DNA of 64,000 nt, from assembly GCA_944326325.1 (NCBI GenBank), contig CALVDQ010000008.1:41692-105691 (forward strand), in the 5' to 3' direction. The notes beneath the pieces are model-generated. The model searched no databases. It saw only the letters and a program-made list of their open reading frames with translations, and was not told the DNA's origin. Source of the stretch: an uncultured Bacteroidales bacterium (lineage in GTDB: Bacteria; Bacteroidota; Bacteroidia; Bacteroidales; UBA932). A program made the position numbers and the translations under genes. This document shows positions 18,187-27,490 of this stretch, one piece after another. Numbering within the stretch: the stretch's first letter is position 1; each line of letters begins with the position of its first letter.

Positions 18187-20838
18187 TCATTCACCTTTCA
18201 GAGCCGCAAGAGAAGCCCTGGCAGCTTCTATCTTCGCCAGGGAATCCGCCTCTTTCTTCTTTTCCATGGCTATGACCTTCTCCGGGGCTCCGGCCATGAA
18301 CTTCTCGTTGCCCAGTTTCCTGCGCACCGACTCGAGAAACTTCTCCTGGTAGTCAATGGCTGCCTCCAGCTTGGCAATCTCTTCTCCGACATTCACCAAG
18401 CCCGTCAGAGGGACGAACATCTCGAAAGTCTTCACCATGAACGTGACACCTGCTGCCGTTTCTCCGAAGGATTCGACCGTCTCCACCCTGACATTGGCCA
18501 GTTTTTCGATGACAGGCACCACTTCCTGCGGGAATCCGGCCTTGACCTTCAGTTCCAGTGTCTCCTTCGGGGAAATATTCTTCTGCTGGCGCAGATTCCT
18601 CACCCCGGCTACAGCTTCGCAGGCATTCTCGAATTCAACGATGAAGCCGGCGTCGTAGTTCCCGGCAACCGGATAGCGCTGGAGCATGATGGTCTCCCCG
18701 TCCCTGCGTACGGCCATGTTCTGCCAGAGTTCTTCCGTAATAAACGGCATCACAGGGTGGATCATCTTGAGAAGCTTCTCGAAAAATCCGCGGGTCGCCT
18801 CACATGTAGCCGTATCCATGCCGGTATTGAAGGCAGGCTTCACAATCTCGAGATACCATGAGCAGAAGTCATCCCAGAAGAACTTGTAGATGCACATGAG
18901 GGCATCGGAGATCCTGAATTTCGAGAAGTGCTCCTCCACCTGCTCAAGAGTCCGGCTCAGCTTGAAGCCGAACCACTTCACGGCTACGGCCGAAGATGCA
19001 GGCTGGGCAGCCTGGCCGTCGGTCTTCCATCCGGAGATAAGCCTGTAGGCATTCCATATCTTGTTGCAGAAATTGCGTCCCTGCTCTATCTGGGCCTCAT
19101 CGTACAGGATATCATTCCCGGCGGAACTGCAGAGCAGCATACCGAGACGCACCGCGTCGGCCCCGTATTTTGAAATAAGGTCGAGAGGATCCGGGGAATT
19201 GCCGAGAGTCTTGGACATCTTCCTGCCGAGCTTGTCCCTTACGATACCGGTGAGATATACATTCCTGAAAGGGACGTCCTTCATGAACTCGTTCCCGGCC
19301 ATGATCATCCTTGCAACCCAGAAGAAAAGAATGTCCGGCCCTGTGACCAGATCATTGGTCGGGTAATAATAGGCCAGATCCCTGTCAGGTTCGGATTCCG
19401 GATGCCCGGGCCTGTGGGTGTCGAATACGGAAATCGGCCAGAGCCATGAAGAGAACCAGGTATCGAGCACATCTTCGTCCTGCTTCAGGTCGGAGGCGGT
19501 CAGAGAAGGATCAATCCTGCGGGCCGCCTCGAGAGCGGCTTCCGGGGTCGGTTCGACTACGAAACTCCCGTCCGGAAGATAATATGCAGGAATCCTTTGG
19601 CCCCACCACAACTGGCGTGAAATGCACCAGTCCCTTACGTTTTCCATCCAATGGCGGTATGTGTTGCGGTATTTGTCCGGAATAAGCTTCACCTTGCCGC
19701 TCTCCACCGATTCCAGCGCCTCCTTTGCCAGTTCGTCCATCTTAAGGAACCACTGCATGGAAAGGCGCGGCTCGATGACCGCATTGGTCCTCTCGGAGTA
19801 GCCTACAGGTGAAGTATAGTCCTCGACCTTTTCAAGGTTCCCCGCATCGCGGAGCATCCCTTCTATCTTCCGGCGGGCCTCGAACCGGTCTTCGCCTATG
19901 AGGATCCTGGCTTTCTCGTTCAGCCGTCCGTGGTCATCTATTATATCCAGAACCGGAAGGTTGTGCCTGAGCCCGATCTCGTAATCGTTTACATCGTGAG
20001 CCGGGGTCACCTTGAGGCAGCCTGTACCGAACCCCATTTCAACATAACTGTCTTCTATAATAGGTATTTCCTTATTTATCAATGGTATAAGCACCTTCTT
20101 GCCTTTCAGCCACCTGTACCTCCCGTCTTCCGGATTGATGCAGACGGCTGCATCCGCCATAATGGTTTCCGGACGGGTGGTCGCTATGATTATGTACCTG
20201 TCCGTCGGATTCCCGTTGCCGTCCGATATGAAATATCTCAGGTGGAAGAACTTGCTTACAGTATCCTTGTGGATCACTTCCTCGTCGCTCACGGCGGTAT
20301 GGCCCACAGGATCCCAGTTTACCATCCTTATCCCCCTGTATATATAGCCCTTTCTGTAGAAATAGACGAATGTGTTTATGACGGCCTCACTCAGGTCCGG
20401 GTCCATGGTGAACCTGGTCCTGTCCCAGTCGCAGGAGGCCCCCAGTTTGCGGAGCTGGCTGAGGATGATGCCCCCGTGCTTCTCCTTCCATTCCCACGCA
20501 TACTTCAGGAATTCTTCCCTTGTCAGGTCTTCCTTCTCTATGCCTTCCGCCTTGAGCTTTGCCACGACCTTGTTCTCTGTAGCTATGGAAGCATGGTCGG
20601 TCCCCGGCACCCAGCAGGCGTTCTTGCCGTCCATCCTCGCCTTGCGGACAAGGACATCGTTCAGGGTGTTGTTCAGGACGTGTCCCATGTGCAGTATCCC
20701 CGTCACGTTAGGCGGAGGTATCACTATCGTATATGGCTCCCTTTCATCGGGTTCTGAGTGGAAAAACTTGTGTTTCAGCCAGTAGTCATACCATTTGTCC
20801 TCTGTGCTGGAAGGATTGTATTTTGCGGATAGTTCCAT
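18187..20838 (-). CDS. valS: Valyl-tRNA synthetase
   Basis: Class Ia aminoacyl-tRNA synthetase charging tRNA-Val. Signatures: [16 protein letters not shown] (HIGH motif as HMGH, about residues 42-57), the editing (CP1) domain with [23 protein letters not shown], and [14 protein letters not shown] (KMSKS motif). A C-terminal coiled coil with K/E-rich helices ([16 protein letters not shown]) is the ValRS tRNA-binding arm. The frame continues to 21063 over a promoter; the ATG at 20838 ([11 protein letters not shown]) gives 883 residues, which is normal. Confidence 0.96.
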   Translation of the reverse strand: MELSAKYNPSSTEDKWYDYWLKHKFFHSEPDEREPYTIVIPPPNVTGILHMGHVLNNTLNDVLVRKARMDGKNACWVPGTDHASIATENKVVAKLKAEGIEKEDLTREEFLKYAWEWKEKHGGIILSQLRKLGASCDWDRTRFTMDPDLSEAVINTFVYFYRKGYIYRGIRMVNWDPVGHTAVSDEEVIHKDTVSKFFHLRYFISDGNGNPTDRYIIIATTRPETIMADAAVCINPEDGRYRWLKGKKVLIPLINKEIPIIEDSYVEMGFGTGCLKVTPAHDVNDYEIGLRHNLPVLDIIDDHGRLNEKARILIGEDRFEARRKIEGMLRDAGNLEKVEDYTSPVGYSERTNAVIEPRLSMQWFLKMDELAKEALESVESGKVKLIPDKYRNTYRHWMENVRDWCISRQLWWGQRIPAYYLPDGSFVVEPTPEAALEAARRIDPSLTASDLKQDEDVLDTWFSSWLWPISVFDTHRPGHPESEPDRDLAYYYPTNDLVTGPDILFFWVARMIMAGNEFMKDVPFRNVYLTGIVRDKLGRKMSKTLGNSPDPLDLISKYGADAVRLGMLLCSSAGNDILYDEAQIEQGRNFCNKIWNAYRLISGWKTDGQAAQPASSAVAVKWFGFKLSRTLEQVEEHFSKFRISDALMCIYKFFWDDFCSWYLEIVKPAFNTGMDTATCEATRGFFEKLLKMIHPVMPFITEELWQNMAVRRDGETIMLQRYPVAGNYDAGFIVEFENACEAVAGVRNLRQQKNISPKETLELKVKAGFPQEVVPVIEKLANVRVETVESFGETAAGVTFMVKTFEMFVPLTGLVNVGEEIAKLEAAIDYQEKFLESVRRKLGNEKFMAGAPEKVIAMEKKKEADSLAKIEAARASLAALKGE

Positions 20839-20888
20839 ATCTTGATATTTTTTATACACATTTAACGTCTGTCTCCCTGACAGGCTTG

Positions 20889-20896
20889 CAAAGATA
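20889..20896 (-). promoter_or_regulatory. valS operon promoter element
   Basis: TATCTTTG on the minus strand (TAnnTTTG), about 50 nt upstream of the valS ATG. It lies inside the apparent N-terminal extension of the frame, so it supports the later start. Confidence 0.5.
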
Positions 20897-20951
20897 GAAA
20901 GTTTTCGGCAAAGAGCAGGATATGAAGGACCGAAATCTGCGTCCCGGATGC

Positions 20952-21539
20952 TCATTTGTCCGCCAGGAACATCTTCAGGTGCCTGTAGACCTGGAACACC
21001 GGAAAGCCCATGATGGTATAGAAAGAGCCTTCGATGGAACTGATGCCGACATACCCTATCCATTCCTGGATACCGTATGCCCCGGCCTTGTCGTAAGGGC
21101 GGTACCGGTCGACATAATACGAAATCTCCTCCCCGGTCAGGTCCGAGAAGCTGACGACGGCAGTGTCGGTGAACGTGTCTTCCCTTGTAGAGGAACGCAG
21201 GGTCACGGAGGTGATCACCTCATGTTTCCTTCCGGAAAGCTTCCCGAGCATTGCTACGGCTTCCTCCCGTCCGGAGGGTTTGCCCATGACCTGTCCGTCG
21301 CAAAGTACGACAGTGTCGGCTGTAATGAGTATTTCATCGTCTTCCAGCGGCCTGTGGAAACCGTGGGACTTTCCCCTGGACATTACCGAAGGTATCTCCC
21401 TCAGCTGTTCCATCTCCCTGAAATTCTCTTCGAAAGTATTCCCTGTATCCACCTCGAAACTGACATCGAGTCCGCGGAGCAGCTCCTTCCTGCGCGGGGA
21501 TGCGCTTCCCAGGATTATATGCATTCCCTTGAGATCCAT
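20952..21539 (-). CDS. maf: Maf-family nucleoside triphosphate pyrophosphatase
   Basis: 195-residue Maf protein that hydrolyses non-canonical or excess NTPs (dTTP/UTP type) to NMP and pyrophosphate. Family signature [13 protein letters not shown] at the N-terminus, [10 protein letters not shown] with the metal-binding acidic residues, [18 protein letters not shown], and [12 protein letters not shown]. It follows kdsC after 7 nt with an AGGAAGGAT site before the ATG, so the pair is co-transcribed. Specificity (YhdE- or YceF-like) is not certain, though the KAGAYGIQ block is typical of the dTTP/UTP type. Confidence 0.92.
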   Translation of the reverse strand: MDLKGMHIILGSASPRRKELLRGLDVSFEVDTGNTFEENFREMEQLREIPSVMSRGKSHGFHRPLEDDEILITADTVVLCDGQVMGKPSGREEAVAMLGKLSGRKHEVITSVTLRSSTREDTFTDTAVVSFSDLTGEEISYYVDRYRPYDKAGAYGIQEWIGYVGISSIEGSFYTIMGFPVFQVYRHLKMFLADK

Positions 21540-21546
21540 ATCCTTC

Positions 21547-22074
21547 CTAGAACCTTGCCTTGTACAGGCCCACGTCCAGGTGCCATTTCCCCTGGAGTTT
21601 CATTACCTTCTCAACGGCATCTCTGACACAACGGCATCCTCCGGCATACGGGGATACATAGTCGGCTGCGGCAAGCACCTCTTCCACAGCGTCGGCCGGA
21701 GCCACTCCGCAGCCGCATCTGACCATCACAGGGATGTCCGGAAGGTCATCCCCGAAATACATCACCTCTTCCTCCCGGAGTCCGTGCCTGCTGCAGAAAT
21801 CCTCGAAATCCTCGATCTTGTCCCTGGAGCCGAGATACACGTCCTCTGCCCCGACCCCGCAGGTCAGGAAGCGTTTCCGTATGCTTTCCGAGCGCCCTCC
21901 GGTGATGATCCCCACAGGATACCCGGCCATGGTGGCCATCCTGATCCCGAAACCGTCCTTGGAATCGAAGGTACGGAACAGTTCTCCGTCGAGATCTGCC
22001 AGTATGCCTCCGTCCGTAAGCACCCCGTCCACATCGGAGACGAATGCCTTTATCCCTTTGAAAATATCTTCCAT
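21547..22074 (-). CDS. kdsC: 3-deoxy-D-manno-octulosonate 8-phosphate phosphatase (KdsC-type HAD)
   Basis: C0-type HAD phosphatase of Kdo synthesis for lipopolysaccharide. Motif I is SDVDGVLTDG with the nucleophile and acid/base aspartates, motif II is ITGGRS, the conserved Lys lies in SRDKIEDF, and motif IV is YFGDDLPDIPVM. The protein has no cap domain and a C-terminal tail (SPYAGGCRCVRDAVEKVM) shaping the tetramer active site. 175 residues is typical. Together with maf it forms a small leftward unit. Confidence 0.88.
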   Translation of the reverse strand: MEDIFKGIKAFVSDVDGVLTDGGILADLDGELFRTFDSKDGFGIRMATMAGYPVGIITGGRSESIRKRFLTCGVGAEDVYLGSRDKIEDFEDFCSRHGLREEEVMYFGDDLPDIPVMVRCGCGVAPADAVEEVLAAADYVSPYAGGCRCVRDAVEKVMKLQGKWHLDVGLYKARF

Positions 22075-22121
22075 ATCAGGCGAATTCTTGTGTCTGCAGT
22101 CAAACGGATGCCGGTGTCACG

Positions 22122-22448
22122 CTAGCTTATGTTCCCGTTCTTAGGACCGAATCCGCCCATCGGGAAAGTCGCCTTGGGTTTCTCCGGCCCGAACTCGATC
22201 TTCCCGAACTGGTTTTCATACTTGCCGATATTGTCCTGCAGCGCGAGAAGCAGTTTTTTCGCGTTTTCAGGATTCATGATGATGCGGCTCAGCACCTCCG
22301 GCTTTGCAAAGCCTGGAAGTACGGAGGCGAAATCCATTACGAATTCCGACGCCGAATGCGTGATGATCGCCAGATTGGAATACTGCCCCTTGGCTATGTC
22401 GGGCTTTATCTCGATACTGAGTTGATTGTTCTTATTCTGCTCTTCCAT
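22122..22448 (-). CDS. DUF3467 family protein
   Basis: 108-residue cytoplasmic protein matching the pattern of the DUF3467 family found across Bacteroidota: KPDIAKGQYSNLAIITHSASEFVMDFA, followed by VLSRIIMNPENAKKLLLALQDNIGKYE. Its function is unknown; a small beta-strand/helix fold without catalytic residues suggests a binding role. The frame opens at 22496, but the -7 promoter element overlaps that point, so the ATG at 22448 (MEEQNKNNQ) is chosen. Confidence 0.85.
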   Translation of the reverse strand: MEEQNKNNQLSIEIKPDIAKGQYSNLAIITHSASEFVMDFASVLPGFAKPEVLSRIIMNPENAKKLLLALQDNIGKYENQFGKIEFGPEKPKATFPMGGFGPKNGNIS

Positions 22449-22493
22449 ATTCCTGATTGTTTTTATGAAGCCGTCATGATTCGGCACAAGGTG

Positions 22494-22525
22494 CAAAATT
22501 AGGAACAGTTTTCAAATTTTTCAAC
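22494..22525 (-). promoter_or_regulatory. Extended promoter upstream of the DUF3467 gene
   Basis: On the minus strand: GTTG at -33 (22525-22522), a 20-nt spacer, then TAATTTTG (22501-22494) matching TAnnTTTG. The whole 31-nt stretch resembles the psd promoter at 44754-44785, spacer included (27 of 31 positions agree by eye). Confidence 0.65.
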
Positions 22526-22576
22526 CGGACAGGCAGAAAAGTGGTAAAATTTCGGAAAAGGTCGGGACAATACGGT

Positions 22577-23221
22577 TCAAAGTTCCGTATCTTCCTTCAG
22601 GTGACCGTTCCTGAGCTGGGGCCGGATGAAATGTTCCTTGGCGAACTCCCAGAGGGTTTCCGACCCGAGTGCGGTCCGACTGTTGCGCCCCAGCACCTCG
22701 CTCAGCCTCCGTCCCCCTTCTTTCCATGCCTTGCCATCGGTAGCCGCCTGCAGCATCATCGGCTGGAAATTGTCAAGAGTATGTGCAAAATGCGCTTCCG
22801 GGGTAATGTCATCCTCGAACTCGCGCCACAGGGCCTGCATCTTTGCCGACAGATCCTCCGGAAGCTGCGAAAACAGCTTTCCGGCTGCAGCCGCCTCCCG
22901 CGCCTTCTGCGTCTTCAGCCCCTCGGAGTCATAGGCAAAAGTATCTCCGGCGTAGATCTCCACCATATCATGTACCAGAACTATGCTCACTACCTTGAGG
23001 AGGTCTATCCCGACATTGGAATACTCAGCCAGCAGCAATGCCATCACGGCAAGGTGCCAGGAATGTTCCGCATCATTTTCAAGACGCTTCCCGTCAGTGA
23101 GATATGTCCTTCTTCCGATAAACTTCTCCTTGTCAAGCAGACGGCAGAAATCCACGGTGCGCTCCAGCCTGCCCGGATCTTCCGGGGCGGCGTCTGTCCT
23201 GTCTTCAAATACGTCCTTCAT
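22577..23221 (-). CDS. HD-domain phosphohydrolase (YfbR-like)
   Basis: 214-residue HD-superfamily protein. Metal-site residues are visible in NDAEHSWHLAVMALLLAEY (first His) and VLVHDMVEIYAGDTFAYD (HD dyad), and the final Asp is probably that of FAHTLDNFQPM. The pattern fits the HD_3/YfbR group of 5'-deoxynucleotidases, but other HD proteins of this size exist, so the substrate is uncertain. It follows the acyltransferase gene after 19 nt. Confidence 0.8.
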   Translation of the reverse strand: MKDVFEDRTDAAPEDPGRLERTVDFCRLLDKEKFIGRRTYLTDGKRLENDAEHSWHLAVMALLLAEYSNVGIDLLKVVSIVLVHDMVEIYAGDTFAYDSEGLKTQKAREAAAAGKLFSQLPEDLSAKMQALWREFEDDITPEAHFAHTLDNFQPMMLQAATDGKAWKEGGRRLSEVLGRNSRTALGSETLWEFAKEHFIRPQLRNGHLKEDTEL

Positions 23222-23240
23222 TTCCGTAAAGCCTCCCGAA

Positions 23241-24392
23241 TTACAGCCATTTCTTCTTCAGCCACTCCCTCACCGGTATGTCATAGAGTTTCAGTGATGC
23301 CCATGCTATGAAAAGAGACATGACGACTACTCCGGCAGCGACCACCACATGGGCGAAGAGCGGGGCGTCCTGGTGGGAAAGCACCCAGTTCGTCTGCACG
23401 TATATCAGCGGATAGTGGGTGATATACAGAGGGTATGATAGCTCTCCTATGACCTGGCAGACCCGGTTGCCTTTCTGCCCGGTGATCTGGCTTCCGGCCC
23501 CGATGGCCACAACGAGCGGGAAGACTATCATTATGCAGGCCGCGTTATAGACCCCGTTCGGCACGTTTCCGCCGCCTCCGACGCAAGGTACCGAAAACAC
23601 TGCCACCAGGATTAGCGAACACCACCAGAACCCTCCGCGGAGCGTGATCCGCTTGCCGATCCTGGACAGGAGAAGACCTGCGAGGAACGGGTAGGACAGG
23701 CGTGTAAGCCCGATATACATCTGTTCAGGAGTCAGGCTCCAGCCGCCGATCGGAGTGTACATGAGGGAATCCCGCGACTCTGTGAGAAGCCCGAAGACAT
23801 TCAGGTTCAGGCAAAGGTCAAGGGTACAGAACCCTGCAAGGCACACCAGGACCGCGAGCAGGAATACCGGAAGCTTCCTGAGGACGAAGGCATAGACGAT
23901 GTTGGCAAGATATTCCCACGTAAGCGACCAGTTCGGACCGTTCAGGGAGTTCGTCTCTCCCCAGCCCCTGATATCCATCCGCGGTCCGCACGGAATCATA
24001 AGACAGCCCATAAGAAATGCGAGCATGACCTTCCACCCCGGTACGTTGCCGATGAGCGGGAACGCCTCTCCCTGTCCTATATAATAGAAACAAAGGCCGA
24101 CGACCGACCCCATCACCACCATCGGGTGAAGCCGGACGAGCCTCCTCTTGAAAAAGCTCCAGACAGTCATCCTGTCCCACCGGTCATCGTATGCATACCC
24201 CACCACGAATCCGGAAAGCACGAAGAAGAAATCCACTGCAAGATAGCCGTGGTTGATTGTCTGGTGTGCCTGGCCTCCGGAATACACTTCAAGAATATGG
24301 AAGAACACCACCATCAGTGATGCAACGCCCCTGAGTCCGTCAAGTATTTCATATCTCGGTTTGGACGCGAGATAGGCAGTCTTTGCTTTCAT
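23241..24392 (-). CDS. Acyltransferase 3 family membrane protein (OafA/YrhL-like)
   Basis: 383-residue integral membrane protein with about ten hydrophobic segments. N-terminal motifs YEILDGLRGVASLMVVFFH and GYLAVDFFFVLSGFVVGY, with RLVRLHPM, are characteristic of acyltransferase 3. Such proteins O-acetylate or O-acylate surface polysaccharides, lipopolysaccharide or peptidoglycan. There is no attached SGNH domain. GAGGAGCAG precedes the ATG and a TAAATTTG promoter lies upstream, divergent from the AraC gene. Confidence 0.9.
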   Translation of the reverse strand: MKAKTAYLASKPRYEILDGLRGVASLMVVFFHILEVYSGGQAHQTINHGYLAVDFFFVLSGFVVGYAYDDRWDRMTVWSFFKRRLVRLHPMVVMGSVVGLCFYYIGQGEAFPLIGNVPGWKVMLAFLMGCLMIPCGPRMDIRGWGETNSLNGPNWSLTWEYLANIVYAFVLRKLPVFLLAVLVCLAGFCTLDLCLNLNVFGLLTESRDSLMYTPIGGWSLTPEQMYIGLTRLSYPFLAGLLLSRIGKRITLRGGFWWCSLILVAVFSVPCVGGGGNVPNGVYNAACIMIVFPLVVAIGAGSQITGQKGNRVCQVIGELSYPLYITHYPLIYVQTNWVLSHQDAPLFAHVVVAAGVVVMSLFIAWASLKLYDIPVREWLKKKWL

Positions 24393-24453
24393 CTGCTCCT
24401 CTGTTTTGAAAACAACCTGGATTATTCCCGGGAGAGTCTGTCTCTCCGGAGCG

Positions 24454-24461
24454 CAAATTTA
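24454..24461 (-). promoter_or_regulatory. Promoter element of the acyltransferase 3 gene
   Basis: TAAATTTG on the minus strand (TAnnTTTG), about 60 nt before the ATG. Confidence 0.5.
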
Positions 24462-24510
24462 ATCTAAAACAGGATGTCACCGATTGACTATTCTGAATTA
24501 AAACTTGACT

Positions 24511-24518
24511 TATATTTG
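24511..24518 (+). promoter_or_regulatory. Promoter element of the AraC-type regulator gene
   Basis: TATATTTG (TAnnTTTG) 47 nt before the ATG at 24566. This would also drive the beta-lactamase gene if the two are co-transcribed. Confidence 0.5.
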
Positions 24519-24565
24519 CCCGAAGAAGTAATTTGTGTTAATTTTGACCTGCAATACTGAAAAAC

Positions 24566-25384
24566 ATGAAAATCGCCGAAGGCTGTACATTCTACCACGT
24601 AGAAATAGCCCCTGACAGGCAGATTCCCGCCCATACGCAGGAATCAATAGAATTGTCCCTGATAGTACGGGGAAGCGGAAGGCTATACACAGGAATGTCT
24701 TCCGTGCGGCCGTTTTCATCCGGGGAACTGGTCCTGATACCGTCCGGGATAAGGCATCACTGGGCGTTCGGAGGGAACGGAACCGAATGTTCCGGAACCG
24801 TCGAAAACATCACCCTTATGCTCGGACGAAGCTTTCTCCGGCAGTTGTCAGAGATATTTCCGGCCTTGTCGGAAGATATGGACAGGATATTGGGATGCCG
24901 GGACGTCATCGTGTTCGACCGGAAGCACTCCTGCAGGATGAGGGATACCCTTCTGCGGATGGCCGGCGAATCCGGGAAAGAACAGGCCGTGTCCCTGATG
25001 TCAGTCCTGTCGGATGCAGGCCAGTATATGGAAGCCCCTGAAAATCTCCATATTTGCGTGCAGAAAGGGAACGGCCATGCGGAACAGAGGCTTGAAACGG
25101 TTTTCACATATGTTTCCTGCAACTACAGCCGTAGAATCTCCATAGACGACATCGCGCGATATACCGGAATGAACCGTTCCGCCTTCTGCCGCTTCTTCCA
25201 CAAGCATACCGGGACGACGTTCATCCGCTATCTGAACGAATACCGGATAAATATCGCCAGGGAACTGCTGAGATTGGGAGATATGTCTGTCTCGGAAATA
25301 TGCTATGCCGCGGGATTCAACGATACGTCCTATTTCTGCCGGGCATTCAGGAAACATTCAGGATTCCCGCCGTCCAAGGCCTGA
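24566..25384 (+). CDS. AraC-family transcriptional regulator
   Basis: 272-residue regulator with an N-terminal cupin-like sensor (about residues 10-95; PAHTQESIELSLIVRGSGRLY, GELVLIPSGIRHHW) and a C-terminal double HTH (about 175-272; RISIDDIARYTGMNRSAFCRFF and SVSEICYAAGFNDTSYFCRAFRKHSG). It is complete. It lies 49 nt upstream of a beta-lactamase gene in the same direction with no terminator visible between, so it may control that gene. The ligand is unknown. Confidence 0.9.
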   Translation: MKIAEGCTFYHVEIAPDRQIPAHTQESIELSLIVRGSGRLYTGMSSVRPFSSGELVLIPSGIRHHWAFGGNGTECSGTVENITLMLGRSFLRQLSEIFPALSEDMDRILGCRDVIVFDRKHSCRMRDTLLRMAGESGKEQAVSLMSVLSDAGQYMEAPENLHICVQKGNGHAEQRLETVFTYVSCNYSRRISIDDIARYTGMNRSAFCRFFHKHTGTTFIRYLNEYRINIARELLRLGDMSVSEICYAAGFNDTSYFCRAFRKHSGFPPSKA

Positions 25385-25433
25385 CAACTGACAGGCAGCC
25401 CATTGCATAAGATACAGAACCAATCGGATAAAG

Positions 25434-26411
25434 ATGACGAAAATGAAAATACGGAAGAAGACGATACTGCTGGCTGTACTCAATCTTGCAGCCGCAGCAG
25501 CTATAGGCATTATTGCCGGACTCATGTACAGGTACCGGGACCGTCCGGACAATGATCCTGAAGGAAAAGGCCGGCTGGAAGACAGGATAGCGGAACTTGC
25601 GGAATCCCTCGATGCGAGAGTCGGGGTCGCGGCAGTCTGTGGAGACGGTTCTGCCGTGACCTATACTGACAGCGGGACGGATGCCGCAGTCTTCCCGATG
25701 CTCAGCGTATTCAAGTTCCATCAGGCACTTGCCGTGTGCGACAGCCTCGGACGGGCAGGTATCCCCCTCGATGAAAAGGTCACCGTGACCCGCCGGCAGC
25801 TTCACGGAAACACCTGGAGCCCACTGCGGGACGCACATCCTGACGGAGGCCGCTTTTCATACCGAGAACTCATGGAATACACCCTTGTTCAGAGCGACAA
25901 CAACGCCTGTGACATCCTTTTCGAAACTGTGACAAGCCCTTATGAGACGGAACGGTATATCCATTCGGCAGGATTCGGTGACGTCAGGATCGAATGCACC
26001 GAGGAAATGATGCACGAAAACCTGTCTGACTGCTACAGGAACTGCACGAGCCCTGTTTCTGCCGCCCGTCTGATGGCATGGTTCTATTCCAGGCGCGACT
26101 CCGGTCCCTATTCCGCCTTCCTGTGGAATACCATGTCCGGATGCGCCACAGGTCAGTCCCGCATCCCGAAATACATTTCAGGAAAGGCCTCGGCAATCGC
26201 CCACAAGACCGGCACCGGTGACGTCCTCCCGGACGGAAGGATAATCGGAGTGAACGACCTCGGGCTTGTGGAACTTCCTGACGGAAGATATTTCGCCATA
26301 GCGGTATTCGTCTCGGACGCCGCATCAACGATGCAGGAATGCGAGGAATTCATCGCACTGGCAGCGGAGGCCGTCTATGAATACATGGCCGAGGAAAGGA
26401 TCAAAGGTTGA
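25434..26411 (+). CDS. Class A beta-lactamase, subclass A2-like, with N-terminal membrane anchor
   Basis: Serine beta-lactamase with all core motifs: Ser91-x-x-Lys94 (SVFK), Ser154-Asp155-Asn156 (SDN) and Lys258-Thr-Gly260 (KTG). The omega-loop region is TEEMMHEN with a Glu at 190/191, then YRNCTSP, where a Cys stands at a position usually Trp or Tyr. The extended linker pattern resembles the Bacteroides/CfxA-like A2 group. The N-terminus is a hydrophobic anchor (LLAVLNLAAAAAIGIIAGLM) without a clear cleavage site or lipobox, so the enzyme may stay membrane-bound in the periplasm. It follows an AraC gene; its 3' end overlaps the convergent gene by 11 nt. The drug spectrum cannot be inferred. 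Confidence 0.9.
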   Translation: MTKMKIRKKTILLAVLNLAAAAAIGIIAGLMYRYRDRPDNDPEGKGRLEDRIAELAESLDARVGVAAVCGDGSAVTYTDSGTDAAVFPMLSVFKFHQALAVCDSLGRAGIPLDEKVTVTRRQLHGNTWSPLRDAHPDGGRFSYRELMEYTLVQSDNNACDILFETVTSPYETERYIHSAGFGDVRIECTEEMMHENLSDCYRNCTSPVSAARLMAWFYSRRDSGPYSAFLWNTMSGCATGQSRIPKYISGKASAIAHKTGTGDVLPDGRIIGVNDLGLVELPDGRYFAIAVFVSDAASTMQECEEFIALAAEAVYEYMAEERIKG

Positions 26412-27450
26412 AGACCGCGAGGTTGCCGCGATGGTCGCTCGGCCACACGGCATCGGGGACAATCACCTGTTCCGGATCCTCGTCAGGGACAATCCGGTTC
26501 CTGACCACCGTTGCTGCCGGACCTGTGACAGTACATGAACGCACTGAGAACGACCGGTCCGGGGAATAATAGTAAATGAAATCTATGCGTTCCCTTTCGT
26601 CGGCTTCCGGAGCCCAGGAAAGCCTGTTCAGCCCTGCTTTTTCGGCTTCCGTATTCCCTGCAGGGTATGTTATGCCCGGGCAGGCCGCAGGGTCAGGATG
26701 GACTTGTCTGTAGGTGTCAGTAAAGCCGGCTTCTTCCAGTATCGAAGAGCAGTCCCACCTGACGACAGCTCCGCGGTGGTCCCTCAGCCCCGAGGTGCTT
26801 TCTCCCCAGTCAAGATGCGAAGGTTCGTTGAAATCCCCTCCGAGGATAACTGTCCGTCCCGCAGCGATGTCTTTCCGGGCTTCGGCGAGGAAGGCCCGGA
26901 TGCTTTCATCCCTGTAGCTTTCCCTGTTGCTCTCCAGGATTGAAGACTCGTCTGTGACCGGAGTCCCGAGTTTCTTCCATGTGGTACCGCTGTATCCGCG
27001 AGGAAGATAGCACCCGTAATGACGGTGGTCCAGATGTGCGGAGTAGACAGCGAACTGCCTTCCTCCGATTTCGAGAGTGACTTTAAGGATTGCGCGTTCC
27101 TCGTTCCCTGGAACGATGCAGGTCCATTCCACGCTTTCGGGTTCGGTTTTGGTAAGCATGCACACTGGATGTCCCGAACCGTGGACATGGTAGTCCAGAC
27201 CACGTTCCGAAAGATCCCGGGCGAGCCTGCGGACGAGGGATGTGTCCTTGCCGGCAGTAGCTTCGCACAGCAGGACGATATCGGCATCCGTCCAGGCAAG
27301 GACATCCGCTGCTCCGGCTTCCCCGCCCGGGACATTGGTCGTGGCACCCCAGAGGTTGAGCTGGAAGACCTTTAGGGTCCGACATCCGCCGGTATATGAC
27401 AAGGCCGCGGAAATGGTAAGGACAAAAAGGATTGACAGGATTTTTTTCAT
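26401..27450 (-). CDS. Secreted endonuclease/exonuclease/phosphatase family protein
   Basis: DNase I-like fold protein of 349 residues with a signal peptide (MKKILSILFVLTISAALSYTGGC; the Cys gives a weak lipobox). Active-site blocks are FQLNLWG at the start of the fold, LLCEATAG (metal-binding Glu), YSAHLDH, LGGDFNEPSHLDW (Asp/Asn pair), and a C-terminal WPSDHRGNLAVF with the catalytic Asp-His. It may hydrolyse nucleic acids, phospholipids or phosphate esters outside the cytoplasm. The frame extends into the repeat block to 27627; the ATG at 27450 is right because the signal peptide starts there. Confidence 0.88.
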   Translation of the reverse strand: MKKILSILFVLTISAALSYTGGCRTLKVFQLNLWGATTNVPGGEAGAADVLAWTDADIVLLCEATAGKDTSLVRRLARDLSERGLDYHVHGSGHPVCMLTKTEPESVEWTCIVPGNEERAILKVTLEIGGRQFAVYSAHLDHRHYGCYLPRGYSGTTWKKLGTPVTDESSILESNRESYRDESIRAFLAEARKDIAAGRTVILGGDFNEPSHLDWGESTSGLRDHRGAVVRWDCSSILEEAGFTDTYRQVHPDPAACPGITYPAGNTEAEKAGLNRLSWAPEADERERIDFIYYYSPDRSFSVRSCTVTGPAATVVRNRIVPDEDPEQVIVPDAVWPSDHRGNLAVFNL

Positions 27451-27490
27451 GATGTTGCCACATTGACAGTGTACAGACCGAAACAAAGGA

